A stretch of 64,000 bases of DNA, taken from Actinocatenispora sp963815125 (lineage in GTDB: Bacteria > Actinomycetota > Actinomycetes > Mycobacteriales > Micromonosporaceae). This document shows positions 36,701 to 45,847 of the stretch, one piece after another. A program made the position numbers and the translations under genes. The DNA is taken from NCBI GenBank assembly GCA_963815125.1, contig CAWFFM010000008.1:1-64000 (forward strand), written 5' to 3'. Position 1 is the first letter of the stretch, and every line of letters starts with the position of its first letter. A model generated the notes under the pieces. It was not told the origin of the DNA, searched no databases, and saw only the letters and a list, made by a program, of their open reading frames with translations.

Positions 36701-37651
36701 CAGCAGGTGCGGCAGTTCGGTCAGGGGTTTGGCATCCGGCGAATGCCGTGGTCGTGGGCCGAGCTCGGCGGCGAGCAGTTCCTCCAGTTCGGACATCGAC
36801 TCGAAGGCCATCCGGACCGGGCCGGCCGCGTCCGAACGCCGGCCGTACTGGTTGTGCGGCAACCATTTGAGCCAGTCCCAGGCGGCGAAGTTCTCCACTG
36901 GGGTGACGACCGCCACCCGCAGGTCGTCGGGCGCGTGCAGGGTGGCCGTCTGGCACAGCAGCGACCGTACGGTGCCCAGCCCGACCTCCCGGTCACCGCG
37001 CAGCACGATCCGGCTGAACGAGCGGAGTGACACCGCGGTCGGCAGCTTCGGCACGGTGTTGAAGGTGCGGACGAACCGGCGGAGCGCGATCGCGCTCATC
37101 GGTTCCAGGTCCTCCACCGGCTTGGTTTCCGGTGTCACAATTCTGACAGCAAGTTTCTGCGGGCCCACCGCGACGCGGATCTCGCCGAAGTCGTCGTCGC
37201 TACTGCGACGTTCCCACCGTCGACGCGACGCGGCGATCGACCAGAGCGCATCAGGTTCGGGATGTTTCCAGGTCAGCGCGGCGCGCTGCTGCTCGGAGGC
37301 ACGCCGCACCCGCTTGCGGATCTGGGCCAGGTAACGCATGTAGTCACGGCGTTCGGCGTTGAGTTCGGCTTTCTTGTCCCCACCGCCGCCACCGATCTGG
37401 CCGACCGCCATACCCAGCATGGACACCCCGAACATGCCGCCGGCCAGGTAGGTCATCATGCCGCCGCCACGGCCCGCGTACATGAACGCCATCGCGCCCG
37501 CCCCGGCCAACATCGGCAGGATCATCAGCAGCTGGCCGATACTGCGGGGAAGCTGTTCCGGCACCTCAGGTGGCGATTCCAGCAGCAGTTCACCCCTCGG
37601 CAGTTGTGGTCCTCCTCGGCGTGCCGGCCGTCGGAACACGACGGTGCTCAT
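33701..37651 (-). CDS. eccC: Type VII secretion ATPase EccC (fused EccCa/EccCb)
   Basis: The 1,316-residue FtsK/SpoIIIE-type motor starts at ATG 37651 (MSTVVFRRPARRGGPQ) behind GGGAACGGGAGTG. Two N-terminal membrane helices are followed by three ATPase domains with Walker A sequences GATGSGKS (about residue 480), GSPQSGKS (about 830) and GDSESGKS (about 1,115). The first has a good Walker B (LLVICDEFSELL) and should be the main motor. EccC binds the YxxxD/E tails of substrates and drives export. The gene is divergent from eccD, with 233 bases between them. Confidence 0.97.
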   Translation of the reverse strand: MSTVVFRRPARRGGPQLPRGELLLESPPEVPEQLPRSIGQLLMILPMLAGAGAMAFMYAGRGGGMMTYLAGGMFGVSMLGMAVGQIGGGGGDKKAELNAERRDYMRYLAQIRKRVRRASEQQRAALTWKHPEPDALWSIAASRRRWERRSSDDDFGEIRVAVGPQKLAVRIVTPETKPVEDLEPMSAIALRRFVRTFNTVPKLPTAVSLRSFSRIVLRGDREVGLGTVRSLLCQTATLHAPDDLRVAVVTPVENFAAWDWLKWLPHNQYGRRSDAAGPVRMAFESMSELEELLAAELGPRPRHSPDAKPLTELPHLLVVLDGGEVGADCQLSGSGLLGSTVLDLSGIVPRDAGRWLLCLDLQPGRAEVYRGDRSTAIGSPDQMSIEQADSLARQLAPYRLSAQTGPEDALSTAYELTDLLGVGDAAAFDPHQTWRPTKPNRERLRIPLGRGPDGNFVELDLKESAQEGMGPHGLIIGATGSGKSELLRTIVSALAITHSSEELNFVLVDFKGGATFASLDVLPHTSAVITNLEDEIELVDRMKDALAGEMVRRQELLRSAGNYVSQYEYEKARRAGEPLEPLPALLVICDEFSELLAAKPDFIDLFVMIGRLGRSLAVHLLLASQRLEEGKLRGLDTHLSYRIGLRTFSAVESRIVLGVPDAYELPNAPGHGYLKVDTSTMLRFRGAYVSGPYRQGGGQQRSQAAVSRQVVRFSVDHTPVQDLAPEEPEAEAVTGKQTAVLEVIAGRLTGRGKPAHQVWLPPLADPPPLSEIMPTLKVHPERGLCPSGWDGLGKLTAAVGVVDRPYEQKRDVFWAELAGAGGNVIIVGSPQSGKSTMLRSLLCSLALTHTPRQVQFFCLDFGGGTLTTLRDLPHVSGVATRREAEAVRRTVAEVVALLESREARFTELGIDSIATYRRRRAKGEFADDPFGDVFLVVDGWGTLREDYDEYEQKLTSLAQRGLGFGVHLVITAARWAEVRINLRDLLGTRFELKLGDAAESEIDRRAAANVPARTPGRGLTPKKLHFLAAVPRIDGQSTDENLTDGVSDLVIRVRDAWQGQPAPKVRLLPRRFSAEPFIEQAARTPVGAVTIGLNESQLAPVALDFATEPHFFAFGDSESGKSGLLRVIARQLVAKYTPKQARVIIADYRRSLLGTIEGDHLLGYAASGQALQQMMGSVVGAMKERLPNPDVTPEQLRNRSWWSGPDLYVLVDDYDLVASPSGNPVAALAEFLPQARDIGLHLVLTRRCGGAARAMYEPVIQRLKELDSPALLMSGNREEGALFGNLRPSPQPPGRGTLIRRREGNELVQLGWLDES

Positions 37652-37884
37652 AGGCGTTTCACTCCCGTTCCCGTGCACTCACAGAGGCTGGTTCGCCGAT
37701 GGGCCGCCCATCATGTCGAAGGCACGCCACCCTGCCGCCCGGCGGATCGAGCCGGACCCCGGCGCGGGGGCCATCGTAGGTACTCTCGCGAACACACCGA
37801 CACGGGACCTTTCCGACAGTCGCGGGTTTGACCTGATCGCGATGATGGTGGGGTTCGCTTGTTCTGAACGGGAGGAGCCGGAAG

Positions 37885-39282
37885 GTGCCCAACGCGGTCG
37901 GCAGTGGACTGTGCCGGGTGACGGTCGTCGCGCCCAAGACCCGGATCGACCTGGCACTGCCCGAGGACGTACCCCTCGCGGACCTGTTGCCCACGCTGTT
38001 GCGTTACGCCGGTGAGGATCTCGCCGACGAGGGCACCACCAAGGGCGGCTGGGTACTGGCCCGGCTCGGCGGAAAGGTACTGGACAGCACCCGTTCCGTC
38101 GGGCAGTTGGAGATCCAGGACGGCGAACAGCTCTACTTCACCCCGCGCGCCACCTCGGCCCCCGACGCGGTGTTCGACGACATCGTCGATGCGATCGCCA
38201 CGGCCACCCAGGACCGCGGTGACCGGTGGGACACCCGGGCCACCCAACGGTTCGGTGTCGGCGCGGCGATCGCCGTACTGGCACTGGGCATGCTGCTCAC
38301 CGTGCTGGCCGGGCCGCCACAGCTGCCGGGCGCACTGGCCGGGATCGGGCTGGGCATCGCGCTGCTGACCGCATCGGCCATCGCCTCCCGGGCGCTGGCC
38401 AGGAGCCAGACCGGACTGATCCTGGCCCTGCTCGGCATCGGGTACGGCACCACCGGCGGACTGCTGCTGGTGGCCGGCGACCACCCGGCGAGTGACCTGC
38501 GCGCACCGCACGTACTGATCGCCGGCGCAACGCTGGTGCTCTACTCGGTACTCGCCGCCGTGGCCGTCGCGGACTACGCGCACATCTTCCTCGGCGCCAC
38601 CATCTGCGGGTTCGCCCTCGTCCTCGGCGGACTGATCTGCCTGCTGTCCGGTACGAGCGCGGCCGGCGCGGGCAGCATCGTCGGCGGTCTCGCGCTGGCC
38701 CTCACCTCCGCGCTACCCGGCCTGGCCTTCCGGCTGGCACGGTTGCCGATGCCGACGATCCCCGCCGGGCCGGAGGAACTGCGTACCGACGAGGAGACCG
38801 TGGACGGCGAACGGGTCCTGGCCCAGAGCGACGCCGCCGACCGGCACCTCACCGGCCTGCTCGGCGCCACCGCCGCCATCGGCCTCGGCGCGGAGATCGC
38901 CCTGGCCGCCGGCGGTTCCGGGTGGCCGCGGCTGATCCTGCTGACAGTGCTGGCAGTCGTACTACTCACCCGGGCACGGTCGTTCTCCGGTGGCTGGCAA
39001 CGCCAACCGCTGCTGATCGCCGGCCTGGTCGGACTCGGTCTCAGCGCCGTCTCGCTGTTCGTATGGTTCGGCCCGGCGCTGCGGTTGCTGGTGGTACTGC
39101 CGGCGCTGACCGCGCTCGGGGTGGTCTGCCTGATCTCCGGGCTGGTGATGGCCGGCAAGCGGGTCATGCCGATCTGGACACGGCTCGTGGACATCGTCGA
39201 GATCCTGCTGATCGTCTCGATCATTCCGCTGACCTTGTGGATCTGCGGCGCGTACGCGTTCATCCGCGCGATCAAGGGCTGA
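37885..39282 (+). CDS. eccD: Type VII secretion membrane protein EccD
   Basis: The 465-residue protein opens at GTG 37885 behind GGGAGGAG with a ubiquitin-like cytoplasmic domain (residues 1-95: CRVTVVAPKTRIDLALPED, DGEQLYFTPR). About eleven hydrophobic membrane helices follow, as in the EccD vestibule of the ESX inner-membrane complex. It stands alone on the plus strand between two minus-strand T7 genes. Its stop is followed after 65 bases by the second copy of the palindromic element. Confidence 0.95.
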   Translation: MPNAVGSGLCRVTVVAPKTRIDLALPEDVPLADLLPTLLRYAGEDLADEGTTKGGWVLARLGGKVLDSTRSVGQLEIQDGEQLYFTPRATSAPDAVFDDIVDAIATATQDRGDRWDTRATQRFGVGAAIAVLALGMLLTVLAGPPQLPGALAGIGLGIALLTASAIASRALARSQTGLILALLGIGYGTTGGLLLVAGDHPASDLRAPHVLIAGATLVLYSVLAAVAVADYAHIFLGATICGFALVLGGLICLLSGTSAAGAGSIVGGLALALTSALPGLAFRLARLPMPTIPAGPEELRTDEETVDGERVLAQSDAADRHLTGLLGATAAIGLGAEIALAAGGSGWPRLILLTVLAVVLLTRARSFSGGWQRQPLLIAGLVGLGLSAVSLFVWFGPALRLLVVLPALTALGVVCLISGLVMAGKRVMPIWTRLVDIVEILLIVSIIPLTLWICGAYAFIRAIKG

Positions 39283-39347
39283 CCGGCCAACGCCGTACCT
39301 TCGAAGGGTTCAGCTTGTGCGAGGGAGGAACTCAAGACGGGCCCCAT

Positions 39348-39516
39348 CACCCCACCCGACTTGGCATTTTCCCCGAATAGGAGTTAAGTCCCTTTTCTTG
39401 AAAGGTACATTCAGGAAAAATGCTCTCCTCAGGTCATCTAGAGGTGCATTTTCCCCGAATGTCCGCTCAGAAATTCGGGCAAAACTATACTTTCGGGGAA
39501 AATGCGCAGTGGGGTG
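39348..39516. repeat. Palindromic MITE/REP-like element, copy 2 (downstream of eccD)
   Basis: The arms GCATTTTCCCCGAA (about 39364-39377) and TTCGGGGAAAATGC (39492-39505), with outer CACCCCAC/GTGGGGTG at 39348-39355 and 39509-39516, enclose two internal arms: TTCAGGAAAAATGC near 39410 and GCATTTTCCCCGAATG near 39446. This is the same four-arm layout as the element at 965-1121, reverse-complemented, with shared loop blocks such as GAGGTGCATTTTCC. It lies between the convergent eccD and EccE-linked genes and may act as a bidirectional terminator. Confidence 0.83.
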
Positions 39517-39542
39517 AGAGGGGTGGCGAGCCCCGTACTTCG

Positions 39543-41206
39543 TCAGCGGTGCGGGGCGCCGAACTGCTGGCTCTCGATCTGGGTCGGGTTCAGCCACAGG
39601 TAGCGGTCGGCCTGGCCGCCGAGCGCGGCGAGCATGTCGTCGCGCAGTACCTGGAGCAGCGACACACTCTCCGCCGTCAGCTTGAGTACGGACGCCGCCG
39701 CGTGCGCCTCGCTACTGGCCAGTCGTTGCAGCAGCACCATGTTGGAGGCCTGCACCGGCGGGAATCCGTACGCGGTCAGGGTCCGCAGTACGGTCAGCTG
39801 GGTCTGCCACGGCCCCAGTGCCGGTGGCCGGCTGGCACCGCTCAGGCCCACGTCGTACAGCAGCAGTGCCGGCGCGGTGGCGGTGGCGCCGACGGTGACC
39901 GGTCGTTCGCCGGACATCACCGCGACCCGGTCGTCGCGACCAGTGGCCCACCGGCCGAAACCCTGCCATTCGGCGGGCTGCGCGGTGAACACGACGACCC
40001 GGGCACCCATCGCCAGCGCACGAAAGACCGCGACGCGGGCCGCCCACAGCCCGCCCACCAGGGACACCCGGGTCGGCTCGTCGCGGAACATCCGGATCAG
40101 CACCGGCGCCTTGTTACCGTCGTGGCCGAGCATCACGCCGCTGGTCATGCCGGGTACGTCGATGTGCTGGAACGCCGCGCGGGAGACGCCGTGCGTACCG
40201 ACCCGCAGCCGGTTCAGCGGCCGGAAGCGCCGGGCCCGACGGGCGGCCGACACGGGCCGCGTCGGTTGCAGGCCGCCGGACGACGTACCGTCACCGCCCG
40301 GCTGGGCGGTGAATCCACCGGCGCCGAACCCTCCGGCGCCCACCACACCGGGCATCGCGGCCCCCGACACCGGCGCACCGGACACGGGCACTCCCGAGAC
40401 CGGCACGCCCGAAACGGGGATACCGGAAACAGGTATGCCGGACACGGGGACGCCCGAGACCGGCACCAGGGTGCCGGGTCGCGCTGCGGGAATCGGTCCG
40501 GACGATGCGGTGCGGACCGGGTCAGCGCGGACCGGATCGGCCCGGACAAGATCGGTGCGTGGAGCCGACACCGGCTGCACGGCGAACGGTGGACCGGACA
40601 CCGGCTGCCCAGGGAACGGCAGGCTGGACACCGGCGGTACGGGAGTCATCGGCGGCGCCGGCGGGCGGGAAGGCACCGGCGGCGCCGGTGGGCGGGGAGG
40701 CGCAGGAGGCGACGTACGGGGAGGAGCTGGTGGCGCGGGCGACCGGGGCAGCGTCGGGCGCGCCGGGTCTGCAGGAGCGGGCGGTACCGGCGGAACGGGC
40801 GGCGGCGGAGCGTCCGGGGAACGCCCGTACACCCCGCCCTGGCCACGCGGCGGCGCCGGGCGTTGTGGCGGCTGCGCGTGCGGTGACTGCGCGTGTGGTG
40901 ACCGCACGTGTGGTGACGCACGTGTGGTGACCGCACGTGCGGTGGTGGCTGCGGCGCAGCCGGCGGTACGGACCGTGGCGGCTGAGGTGGCTGCGGCGCC
41001 CGCGGCGGCGTGGCCGGAGGCGGTTGCGGCGGCGTGGCCGGAGGCGGTTGCGGCGGCGTCGCCGGAGGCGGTTGCGGCGGCCGTACCGCCTGGTGCAGCA
41101 CGGTCTGCCGCTGGTCGTCCTCGTCGGTCTCGGGCTGGGAATGCCTGCCGTGCCGGGACGGCTCGTCGGGTCCGGGGTCGCGTCGGGGGGATCCGTACAC
41201 GCTCAC
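39543..41206 (-). CDS. EccE-linked type VII protein with Pro-rich N-terminus, frameshifted in a repeat
   Basis: GTG at 41206 overlaps the eccE stop (GTGA) and opens VSVYGSPRRDPGPDEPSRHG, then PPQPPPAT repeats. Within a 15-base repeat at about 40916 one unit lacks a base. The frame that continues to the stop at 39543 is the neighbouring one (SPHAQSPHAQPPQRPAPP). It has PVSGV repeats and a folded C-terminal domain (VSRAAFQHIDVPGMTSGV, LWAARVAVFRALAMGARVVV). With the base restored the protein would be about 554 residues. The C-terminal domain looks like a P-loop-type fold without a Walker A (weak inference). Its function is unknown, but its position after eccE is fixed by coupling. Confidence 0.75.
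40364..40467. repeat. 15-base tandem repeat encoding PVSG(V/I/A)
   Basis: On the minus strand seven consecutive units of about 15 bases (CCGGTCTCGGGCGTC type) encode PVSGV, PVSGI and PVSGA. All are in frame. Confidence 0.8.
40875..40945. repeat. 15-base tandem repeat encoding PHVRS/PHAQS, one unit 14 bases
   Basis: On the minus strand the unit CCACACGTGCGGTCA recurs five times with small changes. The second unit lacks one G (about 40916 on the plus strand), and this shifts the frame of the EccE-linked gene. Confidence 0.85.
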
Positions 41207-42444
41207 CGTGCGCCACCTCCGGTCGGTGCGGACGCGTAGACGGCCGGCGCCTGGGCACCGTCGAGCCGGAACAGCCGTGCCCGTGACACGTTCGCGAGCT
41301 GCTGCAACGCGCGGCAGGTGTCGGGCATCCGGTCCGGCTGTGCCGCCACCCTTACCACGCAACGGAAGTCGGTCCCGTCGTCCTGCGGTTCCATGGTCAG
41401 CGCGACGGTGCTGAGTACTGAAGGGGTCCGGGCCAACCGACCCAGCAGCCCACCGACGTCGGCCAGCCGCGGCCAGTCCCGTACCCAGAAGCAGGTGTGC
41501 GCCAGGCCGCCGGCGCGCCACCCGGTCCAGTCCTCCCGGATCTGCCGTACCGCCTCGGGGTCGACGTAGCCGGTGACCCCGCAGGACTGGGCCAGCGCGT
41601 CGAGCAGGCCCTCGCCGTCGAGGATCTCGTACTCCAGGCCGGCCCCACTGACCGCCTTGCCGAGCCGCCCGATGGTGGTCGACAGGGCCCGGTGTACGCC
41701 CTCCAGCCCGCCGCCCCGGCTCGCGGAAGCCCGCCCGGCGGCGGCCGGATCGAACCGGACCGCCACCCAGCAACGTTGCTCGATCGGTTGTACGCCAAGG
41801 TTTCCCGAGGCAAGTTCACGGTACGAACGGGCTGCCGGCGCCGTCTCGTCGAGCAGCGCGGCCGGCGCAGGGAGACTGTGCAGCACCACCTGCAGCGCCG
41901 ACACTCGGGGACTGGCCTCGTCGAGTACCCGCGCCAGCGCGTCCAACGGCAGGTCCTCGACCGGGTCACCGCGCAGCCCGGCCGGAGGTGTGATCGCGAC
42001 GGCGGCGAACCAGCCGGCGTCGTCCTGGCCGATGCCGATGCGGTTGCCGCGGTCGGCGATCGTACGCACCGACAGGCCGGCGGCCAGCCTGCCCAGTGCG
42101 GCCAGCCGGGCGTCGTCGGTGGGTGCCGGTACGGCGGAGCTTCGCCGCCGGAACTCCCGGCGCAGCAGCAGCCACTCGGTCCACCACCGCCCACCGCTCC
42201 AGCCGAACGCCAGTACGACGAGGGCCAGCGCGACCAGCGCGCCGACGGCCGACCACCAGACCGGTCGGCCGAGGCTGAGCAGGACGGCCGCGCCGGCCAG
42301 TTCGACCAGTACGAACTGGGTGACCCGTACGCCACCGAACCGTCGACGGCCGCCGCGCGGGGCGAACCGTACCGGACCGGCCGATGCACCGTGCTCGAGC
42401 CGTACGGCGCGCACCGGCGGGGCAGCTGCCTGCGTGGTCACCAT
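41203..42444 (-). CDS. eccE: Type VII secretion protein EccE
   Basis: The 413-residue protein has two adjacent membrane helices near residues 35-75 (FVLVELAGAAVLLSL, AVGALVALALVVLAFGW) and a long soluble domain, as in the EccE component of the ESX core complex. ATG at 42444 (MVTTQAAAPPVRAVRLEHG) was chosen over earlier in-frame codons, which lie in sequence without protein character. It is divergent from eccB, 219 bases apart, and coupled to the Pro-rich gene downstream. Confidence 0.85.
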   Translation of the reverse strand: MVTTQAAAPPVRAVRLEHGASAGPVRFAPRGGRRRFGGVRVTQFVLVELAGAAVLLSLGRPVWWSAVGALVALALVVLAFGWSGGRWWTEWLLLRREFRRRSSAVPAPTDDARLAALGRLAAGLSVRTIADRGNRIGIGQDDAGWFAAVAITPPAGLRGDPVEDLPLDALARVLDEASPRVSALQVVLHSLPAPAALLDETAPAARSYRELASGNLGVQPIEQRCWVAVRFDPAAAGRASASRGGGLEGVHRALSTTIGRLGKAVSGAGLEYEILDGEGLLDALAQSCGVTGYVDPEAVRQIREDWTGWRAGGLAHTCFWVRDWPRLADVGGLLGRLARTPSVLSTVALTMEPQDDGTDFRCVVRVAAQPDRMPDTCRALQQLANVSRARLFRLDGAQAPAVYASAPTGGGAR

Positions 42445-42663
42445 GGCGTTGGTCGTCCCTTCCCGTGTACAGCGAGCGCTGCGGCCGAGCGCCGGATCCG
42501 CGGGCGGCGGCGGCATCCAGGCGTGCTGGCGGACCGGACGTCCGACGGCACACAGTACCGGCGGGCACCTATCGTAGGGATGTCGCAAAACCGACAGTGA
42601 GTGCGTGTGCGCGCATCCCGTAGCATCGCTCGCGGCCAGGCGGTCAGGGGACGGGGAGGTCGG

Positions 42664-44112
42664 ATGCCCACGCGGCGCGAACAGTTGCAGGGCTACCGGT
42701 TTGTGACGAGACGGATCGTGTCGGCGATGCTGTCCGGTGAACCGGAGAGCACCATGTTGCCGATGCGTCGGCTCGGTCTGGCCGTCTTCGCCAGCGCCAT
42801 GGTCGGGGTGATCCTCTTCGCCGCCGTCGGCGTGTACGGCCTGCTGTGGCCGGGCGGCCGGAACTCCTGGCGGAAGACCGGCACGTTCATCATCGAACGC
42901 GAGTCCGGTGCCCGCTACGTCTACGAGAAGGGCGAACTGCACCCGATACTCAACTACGCCTCCGCGCGGTTGATCGTGGGTTCCGCCGACCCGCAGCAGG
43001 TGTCCGCGAACTCGCTGCGTGGCGTACCCCGCGGCGCGGCGGCCGGCATCTACGGCGCCCCCGATTCGGTACCGGACGCGGCCTCGCTGGTCGGGCTGCC
43101 GTGGACGGTGTGCAGCTCACCGAAGTACGCGACCACCACGACGGAGCTGGCCACCGAGCTGATGGTGGGCCGGGCGCTGCCCGGCGGCGCCGGGCTGGGC
43201 GACAAGGGTCTGCTGGTCAGCCAGGGCAGCACGGACGGCACCGCGTACCTGCTGTGGCACGACCGGCGCTACCGGATCCCGAACGACGCGGCGCTGACCG
43301 CGCTCGGGCTCACCGGCGGACGCTCGGTGGTGGGCAGCGCGATGCTCGGCGCGATCCCGTCCGGCCCCGACCTGGCCGTACCGGCCATCCCGGGCAAGGG
43401 CGAACCGGGCAGGGTGATCAACGACGAGTCGCACCAGATCGGGGACGTGTTCCAGGTCGGCGAGACGTACTACCTGCTGCTGGATGGCGGCCTGACGTCG
43501 ATCGGCGAGGTCACCGCACAGTTGATCCTGGACGGCGCCCCAGCTACCAAGGTGCTGGGCAGTGCGGTGAGTGACGATCTGGATCATGACCGGAGTTTCG
43601 AGCAGCCGGGCATGCCGGACACATTGCCGCAGCTCATGAGCCTGTCCGGCAACCAGCCGGCGGTGTGCGCCGCGTACCACGGTGGCGGCCGGGCCGACGG
43701 GTCCGACCCGGTACGGCTGCGGCTGTACGCGCAGACGCCGACGCAGCTGCGGCCGGACGCCGGGGCCGCCAGGTCGACCACCGGCCCGGAGGATTCCGGT
43801 CCCGTGGCGGACCGCATCGTGGTCCCGGGAGGCCGCGGCGCACTCGTACGGCAGGAGCCCGCGCCCGGTGTCACCGCCGGTACGACCGTCTACCTGGTCA
43901 CCGACCAGGGCCGCAAGTACGCGCTGATGAAGTCCGACAAGAAGGACGCCACCGTGCTGCTCGGCTATCAGTCGGTGCGGCCGGTACCGGTGCCCCCGGG
44001 GCTGCTCGACCTGGTGCCGACCGGTCCGCCGCTGGATCCGGCGGTGGCCGGACAGTTCACCGACATACCGGCGCCCTCGCCCACCGCCAGCGCGCAGAAA
44101 CAGCACGACTGA
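42664..44112 (+). CDS. eccB: Type VII secretion protein EccB
   Basis: The 482-residue protein starts MPTRREQLQGYRFVTRRIV at ATG 42664 behind GGGGAGGTCGG. One membrane helix (about residues 37-65: LAVFASAMVGVILFAAVGVYGLLW) anchors a large extracellular domain of R-repeat type that ends in a Pro/Ser tail. EccB sits on the outer face of the ESX membrane complex. The MPTRREQ...YRFVxRR start is nearly invariant in the family. Confidence 0.95.
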   Translation: MPTRREQLQGYRFVTRRIVSAMLSGEPESTMLPMRRLGLAVFASAMVGVILFAAVGVYGLLWPGGRNSWRKTGTFIIERESGARYVYEKGELHPILNYASARLIVGSADPQQVSANSLRGVPRGAAAGIYGAPDSVPDAASLVGLPWTVCSSPKYATTTTELATELMVGRALPGGAGLGDKGLLVSQGSTDGTAYLLWHDRRYRIPNDAALTALGLTGGRSVVGSAMLGAIPSGPDLAVPAIPGKGEPGRVINDESHQIGDVFQVGETYYLLLDGGLTSIGEVTAQLILDGAPATKVLGSAVSDDLDHDRSFEQPGMPDTLPQLMSLSGNQPAVCAAYHGGGRADGSDPVRLRLYAQTPTQLRPDAGAARSTTGPEDSGPVADRIVVPGGRGALVRQEPAPGVTAGTTVYLVTDQGRKYALMKSDKKDATVLLGYQSVRPVPVPPGLLDLVPTGPPLDPAVAGQFTDIPAPSPTASAQKQHD

Positions 44113-44284
44113 ACGGTAACTGCCGTTTAGTGCCGGTAACTTCATGTAGTAACTATTTGAGCATCGGACGCGATGTCTCGTCACATCCGGGTGGATGCGA
44201 TCCCTTAGTCTGTGCAACACGGCAACTGGGTGTTACCTGATTGCCACAGGTTCGACCATGTGAGGCAGAGAACGGGGCTCTCCG

Positions 44285-44674
44285 ATGACCAAGGAGTACG
44301 GCAGGACCGTCGTCGACGTGCAGTCGCTGGAGGACTTCAGGACCGCGCTCGGCAACCACCGCAGCGCGACCGCCACGATGCTGAAGACCATCGAGGACAA
44401 GCTGGTGGGCACCTCCGGCGGCGCGTCGTCCAGCCACGACAACCAGCTGTTCGGCGCGTTTCCCGACGGCCTGGACACCAACAGCTACTACGCCTCGATG
44501 GCCCTGGCCTACCACGCCAGGGTGCAGCGGCTGAAGAACGCCGTGGAGGCCGCGCAGAAGGCGACCGACTCGATCCTGCACACCTACCGCACCGTCGAGG
44601 CACGTAACGACGCCAACTCGAAGGACATCGCCCGGACCATGGGCCCGGTCAGCACCGCGCTGAAGGGGGCCTGA
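44285..44674 (+). CDS. Small type VII-associated helical protein
   Basis: The 129-residue protein (TKEYGRTVVDVQSLEDFRTALG) is predicted helical and carries YRTVE (YxxxE export signal) near residue 100. It has no strong WXG turn. With the larger substrate three bases downstream it forms a likely secreted pair. No named family was recognised. The 172 bases before it, after eccB, hold its probable promoter. Confidence 0.75.
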   Translation: MTKEYGRTVVDVQSLEDFRTALGNHRSATATMLKTIEDKLVGTSGGASSSHDNQLFGAFPDGLDTNSYYASMALAYHARVQRLKNAVEAAQKATDSILHTYRTVEARNDANSKDIARTMGPVSTALKGA

Positions 44675-44677
44675 GCC

Positions 44678-45784
44678 GTGAACGCCACGCACCCGCACGC
44701 CAACAGCAACGAGGACCTGTTCGCCAAGTACGACAGCTACAGCCACGAGCAGCTGTACGGCTGGTTGAAGTCCGGCAACCCGGACCAGATCGACACGCTG
44801 GCCGGCGAATGGAAGAAGATCCTGCAGGGCTGCCATGAGCTGTCCCAGAACCTGACCGCGGAGCTGACCGTCCTCGGCGAGTTGTGGAGCAGCGGTTCCG
44901 GGCACGAGTTCCAGCGCCGGATGGGTCTGGTCTCCACGTTCGCCAACGATCTGGCCGGCAACATGGACAACTTCCACACCACGCTGACCGGGCTGAGCGG
45001 CACGCTGCGCGAGGCACAGAGGAAGAACGAGAGCCCGGACGCCACCGACAACCACGACGCGGTCGTGCACGACGCGTTCAACGGCGCGGCGCTGGCCGGG
45101 CCGGTCGGCGGGGTGGTGGGCGCCTTCATGGGCCACGACAAGGACAAGGCCGAGAAGAAGGCCGCGAAGAACCGGGTGGTCCAGCTGATCGCCGGACTGT
45201 CCGGCGAGTACCAGGGCGCGGCTGGGACCTGGCATCAGCCGGAAGAGTCGGACCGGGACATGCCCGGTGACGATGTGCGCGATTCCGGGGTGGTCGCAGG
45301 CTCTGTCGACTCCGGGCCGGGCACATCGGCCGCGCCGGCGACCAACCCGCTGGCCCAGCACGAGAACAGGGACGGCCGGTTCGACGTGCACGCACCGCAG
45401 GTACCGGGCACGGGGTCGGCAGATGACGTGCCGGCCGCGGTGATCACCGCGGACGACGGTTCCGGCACCGTACTGACCGGCGCCGGTGGCGGCCCGTCCG
45501 GTGCCGGCGGCTTCGGCGGCGGGCTGGGTATCGGCGGCGCCGCCTCTCCGGGCAGCGGCCTGGCTTCGGCACCGTCCGGAGCCGGCATCGGTCTGGCCGG
45601 CGGAATGGTGGGCGCGCCGGCCAGTGCGGCGGCCGGCAATGGCACGGCCAGAGCCGGACGCGGCCTCGGCTCCGGCGCCCGACGCAGTGAGGGCCAAGCC
45701 GAGGAGCACTCGACCTGGCTGACTGAGGACGACATGGTCTGGGGCGACGACGACAGGGCCGGCCCGGGCGTCATCGGCGGGTAA
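44678..45784 (+). CDS. Type VII secretion substrate with WXG-like domain and conserved acidic tail
   Basis: The 368-residue protein starts at GTG 44678. Residues about 20-125 form a WXG100-like hairpin with LWSSGSGHEFQRRM. A Gly-rich membrane-active stretch (GAALAGPVGGVVGAFMG) follows, and then a Gly/Ala/Pro-rich linker. The extreme C terminus TWLTEDDMVWGDDDRAGPGV is typical of large actinobacterial ESX substrates. A terminator with an 18-base-pair stem follows. Confidence 0.8.
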   Translation: MNATHPHANSNEDLFAKYDSYSHEQLYGWLKSGNPDQIDTLAGEWKKILQGCHELSQNLTAELTVLGELWSSGSGHEFQRRMGLVSTFANDLAGNMDNFHTTLTGLSGTLREAQRKNESPDATDNHDAVVHDAFNGAALAGPVGGVVGAFMGHDKDKAEKKAAKNRVVQLIAGLSGEYQGAAGTWHQPEESDRDMPGDDVRDSGVVAGSVDSGPGTSAAPATNPLAQHENRDGRFDVHAPQVPGTGSADDVPAAVITADDGSGTVLTGAGGGPSGAGGFGGGLGIGGAASPGSGLASAPSGAGIGLAGGMVGAPASAAAGNGTARAGRGLGSGARRSEGQAEEHSTWLTEDDMVWGDDDRAGPGVIGG

Positions 45785-45806
45785 GGTCCGCGTTCCTCCG
45801 CAACAC

Positions 45807-45845
45807 ACTCGGAAGGACCCGGGCGTCGCCCGGGTCCTTCCGAGT
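45807..45845. terminator. Strong bidirectional terminator between convergent genes
   Basis: A perfect 18-base-pair stem (ACTCGGAAGGACCCGGGC at 45807-45824 with its complement at 45828-45845) and a GTC loop lie exactly between the ends of the substrate gene (45784) and mycosin 3 (45848). The complementary tails make it suitable for both directions. Confidence 0.9.
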
Positions 45846-45847
45846 TG

